Origin: Brooklawnia sp032229645
GTDB taxonomy: Bacteria; Actinomycetota; Actinomycetes; Propionibacteriales; Propionibacteriaceae
DNA length: 64,000 bases
Direction of reading: 5' to 3'
Assembly: GCA_963722295.1 (NCBI GenBank)
Contig: CAVRLB010000001.1
Span: forward strand, 868,001-932,000
Part shown: piece after piece, positions 18,001-25,684 of the stretch
Position numbering within the stretch: the stretch's first letter is position 1
Layout of the letters: every line of letters begins with the position of its first letter
The notes under the pieces: model-generated
The model's input: the letters and a program-made list of their open reading frames with translations, nothing else
Database searches by the model: none
Told to the model about the DNA's origin: nothing
Made by a program: the position numbers and the translations under genes

Positions 18001-19070
18001 AGATAGTCGTCCTCGCTGAACAGCCGGATGGCGATGCCCGGCGCGACGCGGCCGCAGCGGCCGGCCCGTTGGTTGGCCGAGGCCTGCGAGATCGGTTCGA
18101 TGGGCAGCCGCTGCACCTTGGTGCGCGCCGAATACCGCGAGATGCGGGCGGTGCCGGCGTCCACCACGTAGCGGATGCCGGGCACAGTCAGCGACGTCTC
18201 GGCGATATTGGTGGCCAGCACGATCCGCCGTCCGCGGTGCGCGGTGAAGATGCGATGCTGCTCGGACGCCGACAAGCGGGCATGCAGCGCGACCAGCTCG
18301 GTGCCCGGCCAGTCCTCGGCCGCCAACGCCGTCATGCCGTCGCGGATCTCGCGTTCGCCCGAACAGAAGACCAGGATGTCGCCGGGGCCTTCCGCCCGCA
18401 GCTCATCACACGCCTGGACGATGCCATCGGCCTGGTCGATACCATCGTCTGCCGGATCATCCGGGTCTGACAACGGACGATACCGGACCTCGACGGGATA
18501 GCTGCGTCCGGATACCTCGACCACCGGAGCGTTGCCGAAGTGCTCGGCGAACCGAGCGGTGTCGATGGTGGCCGAGGTGATGATGACTCGCAGCTCGGGC
18601 CGCGCCGGCAGCAACTGCCTGAGGTAGCCGAGCAGGAAGTCGATATTCAGGCTGCGTTCGTGGGCCTCGTCGATGATGATCGTGTCGTAGCGGCGGAGCT
18701 GACGATCGTGCCCGATCTCGGCGAGCAGGATGCCGTCGGTCATCAGCTTGATGCGGGTCGCTCGTCCGGTCTGCCGGGTGAATCTGACCTGGTAACCGAC
18801 CAGTTCGCCGAGCTGTACGTCCATCTCGGAGGCGATCCGCTCGGCGACGCTGCGGGCAGCAATCCGGCGGGGCTGGGTATGGCCGATCCGCTTGCGGCCG
18901 GCCAGCAGACAGATCTTGGGCAGCTGGGTGGTCTTGCCCGAGCCGGTCTCCCCGGCCACCACGACGACCTGATGATCGCGGATCAGCTGCGCGATCTGCT
19001 CGGCGTGCGCGCTGATCGGCAGGTCGGATGGGAATTCGAGGCGCGGCGGCTCGGGCACGGTGGTGGTCAT
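15078..19070 (-). CDS. hrpA: ATP-dependent RNA helicase HrpA (DEAH box)
   Basis: A large DEAH/RHA helicase of 1330 residues, close to the usual HrpA size, implicated in RNA remodelling and ribosome rescue. Seen in order: Walker A GETGSGKTTQ (about residues 40-49), DEAHERS (about 133-139), SATIDT motif III, QRAGRCGR motif VI (about 334-341), then winged-helix, ratchet and OB parts and the long HrpA-specific C-terminal domain (DUF3418-like). A low-complexity Gln/Ala/Pro/Arg-rich stretch at about 497-555 interrupts the helicase-associated domain and looks like a lineage insertion. The last 14 codons are encoded by a dispersed 32-bp repeat and its flank, so the native C-terminus may have been replaced. 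Confidence 0.93.
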   Translation of the reverse strand: MTTTVPEPPRLEFPSDLPISAHAEQIAQLIRDHQVVVVAGETGSGKTTQLPKICLLAGRKRIGHTQPRRIAARSVAERIASEMDVQLGELVGYQVRFTRQTGRATRIKLMTDGILLAEIGHDRQLRRYDTIIIDEAHERSLNIDFLLGYLRQLLPARPELRVIITSATIDTARFAEHFGNAPVVEVSGRSYPVEVRYRPLSDPDDPADDGIDQADGIVQACDELRAEGPGDILVFCSGEREIRDGMTALAAEDWPGTELVALHARLSASEQHRIFTAHRGRRIVLATNIAETSLTVPGIRYVVDAGTARISRYSARTKVQRLPIEPISQASANQRAGRCGRVAPGIAIRLFSEDDYLTRPPFTEPEILRTNLASVILQMAKANLGDISRFPFVEAPDAAQISDGLRLLTELGALETAKPVRLTGIGHQLAQLPIDPRLGRMLIEAGERGCLREVLVIVAFLAIQDPRERPNEKRDEADRLHARFFADDALAAWQDQAAGAPIGQDPARGGRQRQLQPAAGTQPARFTPHTSKTARAKGLRGEAATSPQAAPADPGGDIIAIVRLWQYLKAERRELSGNQFRRRCRDEYLNYLRVREWQDLHTQLKTASKDLGMGRNDNPAEPEAILTSVLSGLVSHIGLQLPPPKRDPKARRGRPIVEFMGTRNSRFAIQPGSALAKKPPQLVMAVELVETSRLWARTVAAIEPEWLEQVAGHLLKRSYSEPHWSSNSASVVAYEKVMLLGVPIIADRPVDYARVDAFTARQIFIRSGLVEEQWNPGDTHARHDFLHHNRAVLREAEEVADRTRRRGMVVDDQAIFGFYDARLPSEVTSGSSFDAWWRGYANKRFLEFDLDLLTDADDRDTARTDFPDHWRLEGLELPVSYVFEPGDGRDGASVSVRLAQLNQLRPEPFSWQVPGLRTELATELIRHLPKQVRTSLVPAPDRAREALAWLEAHQPDHARRFCDELGRALRALTGVVVDPGDWHPDQVPGHLRVGFVIATAGKPDRFSRDLGELRQELSAQVSQTLTRAAPKVAESTSWTFGTLQPKVSIKRSGITAIGYPALKDLGTAVGVIITETPEQQASSHRRGIRRLLALTNPDPTRWTVSHLTNPEKLALPASPYPNVPALLADARLKAVDQCAARHLDSATVRDERSYQALALQVRQEQADQMRHVVQVAAEVCELARRIRQQAAVSKIGDQIIEQLDNLVFDGFIGFVRDPWYHRLPAYCQAMIARLTSAAADPARDARLAEPIDELLADYDDLCDELPPGRLPDMVDDIGFLVEELRVQTWAQALGTAVTVSPKRIRKAIQQARASLAPTRRVNSLSGPNRS
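15090..15121. repeat. Dispersed 32-bp repeat, copy 2, within the 3' end of hrpA
   Basis: Matches 1382-1413 except for one base (GACAAAG against GACGAAG). On the minus strand it encodes TRRVNSLSGP of the HrpA C-terminus. Confidence 0.8.
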
Positions 19071-19274
19071 CTCGCGGGCAAGTCTATGCGGAGGGCCTCA
19101 ACGCGCTTGAGTGGTCGCCAGATCGCGATTTTGTTTGCAAACTGGCCGGTTTGGGCCAACTGGGGAGCAACCAAGCGCGTTGGGCGCCTGGCACGCAGCA
19201 GCCCCGGCCTTCGAGCAAGAAGACCGGGCACGCAGCAATCGGCGTCGCTTCAACTACCGGGGTGGACGCGTCTG

Positions 19275-21767
19275 TTACTTCAGGCCGAGGGCCTGCTGCT
19301 TGGCGGCATGGCCGTCGGCGAAGGCCGCACGGCGGCGGGCTTCCTTGGCGCGCTGCTGGTCGTCCGCCTCGATGAGGGCGTCCTGCTCGGCGAACTTGCC
19401 GAGTTCCCAGCCCCGAACCTCGGGGATGTCCTCCAGGTATTCCACGATGTACTCCTCGTGGCGGGCCAGTTGAGCCTCGCACCACTGGTAGAGCTCGTGG
19501 CTGCCCTCGGGCTTCACCTTGGCGTTGTTGATGCAATCCATCACCAGGTGATAGCGGTCGACCCCGTTGCGCACCACCATGTCGAACGGCGTGGTGGTGG
19601 TGCCGAGCTCACGGAAGCCACGGGCGCGGAAACGGTCGGCGTCCGGGCGGCCGTGCACCAGCTGGTGAATCGCCCCTGCATAGCCGTGGAACGCGAAGAC
19701 CACATCGATGTCACCGGTGAACGTCTCGGAGAACTCCTTGGCGCTCATGCCGTGCGGGTGATCTTTCTGGCGGTAGAGCGTCATCAGGTCGACCACGTTC
19801 ACGAACCGTACCTTGAGTTTGGGGAGCCGGGCTTTGAGGATCTCCGCGGCCGCAACAGCCTCCAGGGTCACCACATCGCCTGCCGAGGCAAGCACGATGT
19901 CAGGTTGGGAATGCCCGAGTCCTTCGGTGCCGGCCCACTCCCAGATGCCGTAGCCACGAGTGCAATGCTCGACCGCCTCGTCGATAGACAACCACTGCGG
20001 CTGCGGCTGCTTGTCCTGGACGATCAGGTTCACATAGTTGCGCGACTTGAAGCAGTGGTCGGCCACCTCGACAAGGCAGTTGGCGTCCGGCGGCAAGTAG
20101 ATCCGCGCGACATCACCGCGCAGGTTGAGCACCACCTGCAGCAGTTCGGGCGATTGATGCGAGAAACCGTTGTGATCGTTTCGCCAGCAGGTCGAACTCA
20201 GCAAGATGTTGGTGCTGGGTACCTTGGCCCGCCACTCCAGATGGTTGGCCTCCTGCAGCCACTTGGCCTGCTGCATCGTCATGGACGCCGACACCATGCC
20301 GAATGCCTCATACGACGCGAACATGCCGTGCCGTCCGGTCAGGGTGTAGCCGTCCAGCCAGCCGTGGCAGTTGTGCTCCGAGAGAACCTCCATCACGCGG
20401 CCCTGGTTGCCGATCTTCACGTCGAAGACGTTCGTCTCTTCGGCGAATCCACGGTCGGAAACCTCGAAGACGGCACCGAGCCGGTTCGAGTTCGTTTCAT
20501 CGGGGCAGAACAGCCGGAAGTTCGTCGGGTTCTTCGTGTAGATGTCGCGCATGAACTCGCCGAGCTTGCCGGTCGACTCCAGGCGCTCGGTGGCGCGCGT
20601 TTGAGGCGTGACATCGACCGCGTAGTCGTGGAAGTCCGGCAGGTCGAGATCGACGGTCAACCGGCCGCCGTTGGCATGCGGATTCGCGCTCATCCGATGA
20701 TCGCCGTCGGGATTGTTCGACCTCACCAGATCGGTGAGCGAACCATCCGGGTTGAACAGCTCATCGAGCTTGTAGGAGCGCAGCCACGTCTCGAGCAGCC
20801 GCAGGTGCGCCGGGTTCTCGCGAACACCCGACAGCGGCACCTGATGGGCCCGCCAGGTGCCCTCGACCACAATGCCATCGACCTCGTGCGGGCCCGTCCA
20901 TCCCTTGGGCGAACGCAGGATGATCATCGGCCAGACCGGACGCTGACCTTCCCAACGGCCGCTGCGGGCGTCGTCCTGAATCTGCTTGATGCGCTCGTAG
21001 CAGTAGTTCAGTGCCTCGGCGAAACGCACGTGCATCCACGGCAGGTCGTCGCCTTCGACCCAGACCGGCTCATAGCCGTGTCCGGTGAACAGCGCGGTGA
21101 CTTCGTCCGGATCTTTGCGGGCAAGCACCGTGGGGCCGGCGATCTTGGCGCCATTGAGATGCAGGATCGGCAGCACCGCGCCGTCGTGCACCGGGTTGAG
21201 GAAGCTGATGCCCTTCCAACCACCCTCGAGCGGGCCGGTCTCTGCTTCGCCGTCGCCGACCACCGCAGCCACCAGCAGATCCGGGTTGTCGAATGCCGCG
21301 CCGAAGGCATGCGAGAGGGCGTAACCCAGCTCGCCACCCTCATGGATCGATCCGGGGGTGGTCACCGATGCGTGGCTGGGGATGCCGCCGGGGGCGCTGA
21401 ACTGCCGGAACAGCGAACGCACACCATCGCTGTCCTGGGTGATCTTCGGGAAGACCTCGGTGTAGTAGCCCTCGAGATAGGCGGCGGCGACCAGGGCCGG
21501 GCCGCCGTGTCCGGGGCCGGCGATGTAGACCACGTCTTGGCCGGTGTGCCGGATCAGCCGGTTGAGGTGAGAGTAGATGAAGCTCAATCCGGCACTGGTT
21601 CCCCAATGGCCGAGTAGCCGAGGTTTGATGTCTTCGGCGCTCAGTGAGCGCTTCAACAGCGCATTCTCCTGCAAATAGATCTGGCCGACGGTCAGATAGT
21701 TAGCGGCGCGCCACCAGGCGTCCACGCGCTCAACGTCATCAAGAGTGACAGCTGGAACCAAGGTCAT
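19275..21767 (-). CDS. xfp: Xylulose-5-phosphate/fructose-6-phosphate phosphoketolase
   Basis: Thiamine-diphosphate enzyme cleaving xylulose 5-phosphate (and often fructose 6-phosphate) with phosphate to acetyl phosphate plus glyceraldehyde 3-phosphate or erythrose 4-phosphate; 830 residues, full length. Seen: GHWGTSAGLSF (about residues 53-63), GPGHGGPA with the proton-relay His (about 85-92), the ThDP motif GDGEAETGPLEGGWKG (about 170-185) and the C-terminal QTWRxxHNGFSHQ-type segment, here CWRNDHNGFSHQ. No acetate kinase gene is adjacent, so the acetyl phosphate must be handled elsewhere. ATG 21767 has a weak ribosome-binding site. Presence in an organism that probably also runs glycolysis suggests a bypass or pentose use. 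Confidence 0.95.
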   Translation of the reverse strand: MTLVPAVTLDDVERVDAWWRAANYLTVGQIYLQENALLKRSLSAEDIKPRLLGHWGTSAGLSFIYSHLNRLIRHTGQDVVYIAGPGHGGPALVAAAYLEGYYTEVFPKITQDSDGVRSLFRQFSAPGGIPSHASVTTPGSIHEGGELGYALSHAFGAAFDNPDLLVAAVVGDGEAETGPLEGGWKGISFLNPVHDGAVLPILHLNGAKIAGPTVLARKDPDEVTALFTGHGYEPVWVEGDDLPWMHVRFAEALNYCYERIKQIQDDARSGRWEGQRPVWPMIILRSPKGWTGPHEVDGIVVEGTWRAHQVPLSGVRENPAHLRLLETWLRSYKLDELFNPDGSLTDLVRSNNPDGDHRMSANPHANGGRLTVDLDLPDFHDYAVDVTPQTRATERLESTGKLGEFMRDIYTKNPTNFRLFCPDETNSNRLGAVFEVSDRGFAEETNVFDVKIGNQGRVMEVLSEHNCHGWLDGYTLTGRHGMFASYEAFGMVSASMTMQQAKWLQEANHLEWRAKVPSTNILLSSTCWRNDHNGFSHQSPELLQVVLNLRGDVARIYLPPDANCLVEVADHCFKSRNYVNLIVQDKQPQPQWLSIDEAVEHCTRGYGIWEWAGTEGLGHSQPDIVLASAGDVVTLEAVAAAEILKARLPKLKVRFVNVVDLMTLYRQKDHPHGMSAKEFSETFTGDIDVVFAFHGYAGAIHQLVHGRPDADRFRARGFRELGTTTTPFDMVVRNGVDRYHLVMDCINNAKVKPEGSHELYQWCEAQLARHEEYIVEYLEDIPEVRGWELGKFAEQDALIEADDQQRAKEARRRAAFADGHAAKQQALGLK

Positions 21768-21857
21768 GAGGTCGAGGCTAACCGACGATGGGCCGGACGA
21801 TCCGTGCTCTCATTTCGCTCCTGGTGGCCGCCGCAGTGCCAATGCCCAAACGGTAAA

Positions 21858-21886
21858 GCTGCATGACTAGCGGTTATTCATGCAGC
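21858..21886 (-). terminator. Hairpin spanning the enoyl-CoA hydratase stop
   Basis: A 9-bp perfect stem, GCTGCATGA (21858-21866) with TCATGCAGC (21878-21886). The TAA stop lies in the loop. It is the likely operon terminator, although it has no T-tract. Confidence 0.55.
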
Positions 21887-22722
21887 GCAGCCCGAGATGC
21901 CGGGTCATCGAAACTTCCGGTGAATTCGGGGTGCCGTTTGTTGCGGAACGCCGAGACTCCCTCGACGAAGTCGTCGGTGGCCGAACTGGCGGCCGAGCCG
22001 AGAGCTTCGAGCGTGAGCCGCAGGCCCTGCCCGGACTGGCTGTCAATGATCTGCTTGCTCATTTGCAGGGCGATCGGGGCCCTGGTGGCGATCTGATCGG
22101 CGATTTCACGGGCCTTCGCGACGACCTCACTACGTTCGGTCACGTCGGTGACCAGGCCCCAGTCGAGGGCTGTCGGGGCGTCCACCATCAGCGAAGTGAA
22201 GATCATCCGCTTGGCCCTGGCCACCCCGACCGTGCGCTGCAGCCTGTCGGTGCCACCCCAGCCAGGAAGAGTTCCGATGCCCAGCTCCGACAGACCGACC
22301 TTCGCGTCCGCGGCCATCACCCGAATGTCGCAGGCGAGCGCGAGTTCGAGGCCGCCGCCGAACGCGTTGCCATCGATCGCAGCGATGGACGGCTGCCGCA
22401 GCCCGGCGAGCTTGTCGAATAGCGCATGTCCGCGACGGATCCAGGTGGACCACATCCGGGTGGCCGAGAGCCGGCTGAAGGCCTCGATGTCGGCGCCTGC
22501 CGAGAAGGCGCGATCCCCGGCGCTGGTCACAATGACCACGCGTACCTCTTCGGAGTCGTCGATCACAGCCAGATGCGATTCGAGCTGCTCGACCATAGGG
22601 ATGGTGAACGAGTTCAACTTCTTCTCACGTGCGATGTTGATGATGGCGATCTGGCCGTCGACCGTCAGCGTGATCTCGCCGTCGGGTTGGACGACGGCGG
22701 CAGTGGCTGGCGTCTGGGTCAT
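21874..22722 (-). CDS. Enoyl-CoA hydratase/isomerase family protein
   Basis: Crotonase-fold enzyme of 282 residues acting on an acyl-CoA. Oxyanion-hole segments are present: AFSAGADIEAFSRL (about residues 72-85) and GNAFGGGLELALACD (about 117-131), followed by VGLSELGIGTLPGWGGTDRL. The second catalytic Glu position lies in GLSELGIG, compatible with hydratase activity, while substrate specificity cannot be told. ATG 22722 overlaps the CoA-transferase stop by 1 nt (TGATG) and has its own GGAAAGGA site, so the two enzymes are made together. The pair is typical of activating a free acid to its CoA ester and then hydrating it. Confidence 0.88.
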   Translation of the reverse strand: MTQTPATAAVVQPDGEITLTVDGQIAIINIAREKKLNSFTIPMVEQLESHLAVIDDSEEVRVVIVTSAGDRAFSAGADIEAFSRLSATRMWSTWIRRGHALFDKLAGLRQPSIAAIDGNAFGGGLELALACDIRVMAADAKVGLSELGIGTLPGWGGTDRLQRTVGVARAKRMIFTSLMVDAPTALDWGLVTDVTERSEVVAKAREIADQIATRAPIALQMSKQIIDSQSGQGLRLTLEALGSAASSATDDFVEGVSAFRNKRHPEFTGSFDDPASRAALHE

Positions 22723-24338
22723 CAGTGGTCCTTTCCGGGCAGCGTCAGCGGTCGGCGGCGCGCGCCGAGGCCAAGGCCCATGGGTTCGTCGGTGAAGATG
22801 CGGGAGTCCATCAGTTTCAGGTCGTCGGCAACGGCGAGCGGGATACCGGCGCGGGCCAAGACATCGCGCTCCAGATCGATACCGGGAGCGATTTCGACGA
22901 CCGTGACGACCCCATCGCGCAGTTCGAGCACGGCCCGCTCGGTGACATAGAGCACCTGCTGGCCCCGCTCGGCACCCACCGAGCCCGACCAGGTGATTTG
23001 AGCGACCTCGGGCAAGAACTTGGCGATGGTGCCGTCGGAGATGATCTCCAACCGCCCGTCGCCCAACTTGACCTCCTTGCGGCCTGCAGTGAACTGGCCG
23101 GAGAAGACGATCCGCTTGGCGTGCGCGGTGATGTCGGCGAAGCCGCCGACGCCCGCGGTGACGTGGGTTGCCGCGCGCATCAGGGAGACGTTGACGTCGC
23201 CGCGCTGCGAGACCTCCATGAAACTGAGCAGCGCGATGTCGATGCCGCCGCCTTGCAGCAGGATGAACTGGTCGGACGACGCAACGATCGCGTCCGGGTT
23301 ATATGCGGCACCGAAGGCCTTGCCGGTGACCGGGAAGCCGCCGACCGCGCCCTGCTCGATGACCCAGCTGACCTCGCCGCCCAGCCCCTCGTCCATCAGG
23401 ATGCGCGGCACGTTCGCGGAGATCCCGAAGCCGAGGTTGGCCAGGTCATGGTGGTGCAGCTCCATCGCGGCCCGGCGGGCGATCACCTTGGTGATGTCGA
23501 AGCCGATGCCCTCGATCTCGTCCAGCGATTTCACCTTCGTGCCCGAGATGGCCGGATCAAAGAAGATTCCGCCGGCCTGCTGCTGGGTGGGCGCGACCAC
23601 GATCGCGTCCACCAGCGCGCCCGGCACATGCACCTCGCGGGGCGGATGCTTCTGGTCGGTGGTTCGTTTGACCTGCGCGATCACGACGCCGCCGTTGTTG
23701 TGGGCCGCCATCGCGGTGTCCAGAGTGCCGAGCACCGCTGCTTCGTCCTCGAAGGTGAGGTTACCGAAGGGGTCAGCGGTGGTGGCGCGGATGATCGCGA
23801 CGTCGACCGGAATGGCCGGCAGGTAGATCCATTCGCGGCCGTCGAGGCTCTCGATGCGCGCCAGATCGGGGGTGAGGTCGTTCATCTTGCCGCCCTCGAT
23901 CCGAGGATCGAAGTAGGTGCCCACACCCACGTCGGTGAAGACCCCGGGCTGCCTGGCGGCGGCGGCACGCAGCATCTCGAAGACGACGCCGGAGGGAAAC
24001 ATATAGGCCTGGCAGCCACCGGATTCCAGGAGTTCGCGCAGCTCGGGTTTGGCCATCTTGGACGGCCCGGCCGGGTAGGAGCCACCGATGATCCGCGCCA
24101 GCAGGCCGGGCTTGGCGATGTGGTTGCTGCCGGCGATACCCGCCGACATGTCGCCGCTGTTGATGGCATGGATCGAGGTGATCCGTTTAGGAGATCCGGT
24201 CCGCTCAAATCGCTCGCCGATGGCCGCCAGGATGTCGTCGGGACAGCCGATGGCCGACGAGGACGAGACCGCGACGGTGGCACCATCGGGAATGAACGTG
24301 GCGGCTTCGGCGGCACTCAGAATCGGTGGGCGACGCAT
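22722..24338 (-). CDS. Acyl CoA:acetate/3-ketoacid (family I) CoA-transferase, single chain
   Basis: A 538-residue fused alpha-beta family I CoA-transferase of the YdiF/propionate CoA-transferase type. The N-terminal half carries the AINSGDMSAGIAGSNHIAKPG glycine-rich loop. The second half contains the thioester-forming glutamate in VIEQGAVGGFP (about residue 333), followed by GGIDIALLSFMEVSQRGDVN. It transfers CoA between acetyl- or propionyl-CoA and a carboxylic acid of unknown identity. ATG 24338 lies behind AGGAG. It starts 33 nt after the LacI-type regulator gene on the same strand, giving a regulator-transferase-hydratase operon. Confidence 0.88.
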   Translation of the reverse strand: MRRPPILSAAEAATFIPDGATVAVSSSSAIGCPDDILAAIGERFERTGSPKRITSIHAINSGDMSAGIAGSNHIAKPGLLARIIGGSYPAGPSKMAKPELRELLESGGCQAYMFPSGVVFEMLRAAAARQPGVFTDVGVGTYFDPRIEGGKMNDLTPDLARIESLDGREWIYLPAIPVDVAIIRATTADPFGNLTFEDEAAVLGTLDTAMAAHNNGGVVIAQVKRTTDQKHPPREVHVPGALVDAIVVAPTQQQAGGIFFDPAISGTKVKSLDEIEGIGFDITKVIARRAAMELHHHDLANLGFGISANVPRILMDEGLGGEVSWVIEQGAVGGFPVTGKAFGAAYNPDAIVASSDQFILLQGGGIDIALLSFMEVSQRGDVNVSLMRAATHVTAGVGGFADITAHAKRIVFSGQFTAGRKEVKLGDGRLEIISDGTIAKFLPEVAQITWSGSVGAERGQQVLYVTERAVLELRDGVVTVVEIAPGIDLERDVLARAGIPLAVADDLKLMDSRIFTDEPMGLGLGARRRPLTLPGKDH

Positions 24339-24371
24339 GGATGAACTCCTAGTCTCTGTGTGATGCGCTCT

Positions 24372-25403
24372 TCAGTCATTGGTCGGCACAGCGCGGTATG
24401 TGTGGTCTGACGCGGTGGACGAGCATCCGCACGACGCTCGGGTGACCAGCGTGGTCGGTACCAGGATCTGTTCGTGCGTCGCGTCCCGATCGGCCAGGCG
24501 CCGCAGCAGCAGCCGGGCGGCTTCGCTGCCGGCAAGCTCTCCGGACGAGGCGACCGAGGTCAGGCTCGGGGTCGAGTAGCGAGCCTCCGTGACATCGTCG
24601 AAGGCGGTCACCAGCAGCTCTCCGGGCACGGCTCTGCCCGCCTCGCGGGCTGCTTCCAGGGCACCGAAGGCGACCTCGTCGGAGTAGCAGACCAGCGCGT
24701 CCGCGCCATCGGCGATGGCTTGCGCGGCAGCCTCGCGAGCGTCGTCGCGACTGGGCCGGCTGGGGTGCTGGACGGGCGCTGGTCGTCCGGCCTCGGCCAG
24801 CGCGCGGGTGAAGCCGTCGAGGCGCGGCGCATACGATGAGAAGCTCGGCAGTCCACCGACGAAGTCGATGCGGACAGCGCCATGACGCAGCAGATGGCGT
24901 GCTGCCTGGTAGCCGCCGGACGCATTGTCGGCCGCCACGAAATCGGTCTGGGTGCCGGCGACCCGGCGCACCAACTGGACGAGCGGCATCGTGCCATCGC
25001 CCAGATCGCGGGGGGACGACCCGTTCGCCGGAACCACCACCACGCCGTCGATCTTGCGCTCGGCCAGCGCCGTGAGCAGGCGCAGCTGCTGGGCGGGATC
25101 GTCGTGGGTGACCCCGGCCAGCACCAGCACACCCTCAGCTTCGAGGATGTTCTGAGCACCGGTGACGAACTGGGTCAGATAGGGGTGGTTCAGGGCGGGA
25201 GCTATCAGCCCGACCACTCCGGTGCGTGAATTGCGCAGCGCCGCTGCGGAGCGGTCGTAGACGTAGCCAAGGGTCTGCATGGATTCGCGGACGCGCTTCC
25301 TGGTGGCGTCGGCGACCAGCGGCGAGTCACGGAGCACCAATGAGGCGGTCGCTCGGGAGACTCCGGCATGTTCGGCAACATCGATCAGCCGGATGCGCGC
25401 CAT
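24372..25403 (-). CDS. LacI family transcriptional regulator
   Basis: A 343-residue repressor. The N-terminal helix-turn-helix IRLIDVAEHAGVSRATASLVL (about residues 4-23 and on) is followed by the hinge ALRNSRTGVVGLIAPAL and a periplasmic-binding-type effector domain (DGVVVVP, DNASGGYQAARHLL, VTAFDDV). ATG 25403 follows GAGGAGG. Two palindromic operators lie 40-75 bp upstream of its start, so it is probably autoregulated and controls the downstream CoA-transferase and hydratase genes. LacI proteins usually sense sugars, yet the operon is acyl-CoA metabolism, so the ligand is open. Confidence 0.9.
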   Translation of the reverse strand: MARIRLIDVAEHAGVSRATASLVLRDSPLVADATRKRVRESMQTLGYVYDRSAAALRNSRTGVVGLIAPALNHPYLTQFVTGAQNILEAEGVLVLAGVTHDDPAQQLRLLTALAERKIDGVVVVPANGSSPRDLGDGTMPLVQLVRRVAGTQTDFVAADNASGGYQAARHLLRHGAVRIDFVGGLPSFSSYAPRLDGFTRALAEAGRPAPVQHPSRPSRDDAREAAAQAIADGADALVCYSDEVAFGALEAAREAGRAVPGELLVTAFDDVTEARYSTPSLTSVASSGELAGSEAARLLLRRLADRDATHEQILVPTTLVTRASCGCSSTASDHTYRAVPTND

Positions 25404-25442
25404 CGTGCCTCCTCAACGTCGTCGTCTGTGGTGGATCGGTGT

Positions 25443-25478
25443 CTTAGATCGATCCAAGACGATGTTAGATCGATCTAA
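25443..25478. promoter_or_regulatory. Tandem LacI-type operators
   Basis: Two palindromes centred 21 bp apart (two helical turns): CTTAGATCGATCCAAG (25443-25458, one mismatched pair) and TTAGATCGATCTAA (25465-25478, perfect). The central CG is typical of LacI-family operators. Position just upstream of the regulator gene implies autoregulation of the operon. Confidence 0.8.
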
Positions 25479-25524
25479 AAGTGGATGTCAAGAGGGTTGC
25501 CGGGGCCGAGATCCGCGGCAGCTG

Positions 25525-25681
25525 CCGAAAACAACAGCGGCCAGCGAATAACCGGCAGTCGTTGCCACTACCGGCAGCCGCTGTGATCCAGCGTGAGCAT
25601 TCCGGCAGCCGTTGCCACTACCGGCAGCCGCTGTGATCCAGCGTGAGCATTCCGGCAGCCGTTGCTGGTTTCGGCAGCCGA
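25525..25681. repeat. 50-bp minisatellite, locus 2
   Basis: Two full 50-bp units at 25552-25601 and 25602-25651 and a partial third from 25652 that runs into the end of the AEC transporter gene. Each unit has two GGCAGCCG cores about 20 bp apart. An inverted element (GAAAACAACAGCGGCC, 25527-25542) and GCGAATA precede the direct units, the same order as at 4663-4955. The partial third unit, 25653 onward, matches the locus 1 unit at about 23 of 27 positions. Confidence 0.88.
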
Positions 25682-25684
25682 TCT

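Noticed and set aside
18540..21617. A 1025-codon plus-strand frame across hrpA and phosphoketolase
   Set aside because: Antisense of two clearly conserved enzymes; no domain was recognised in it.
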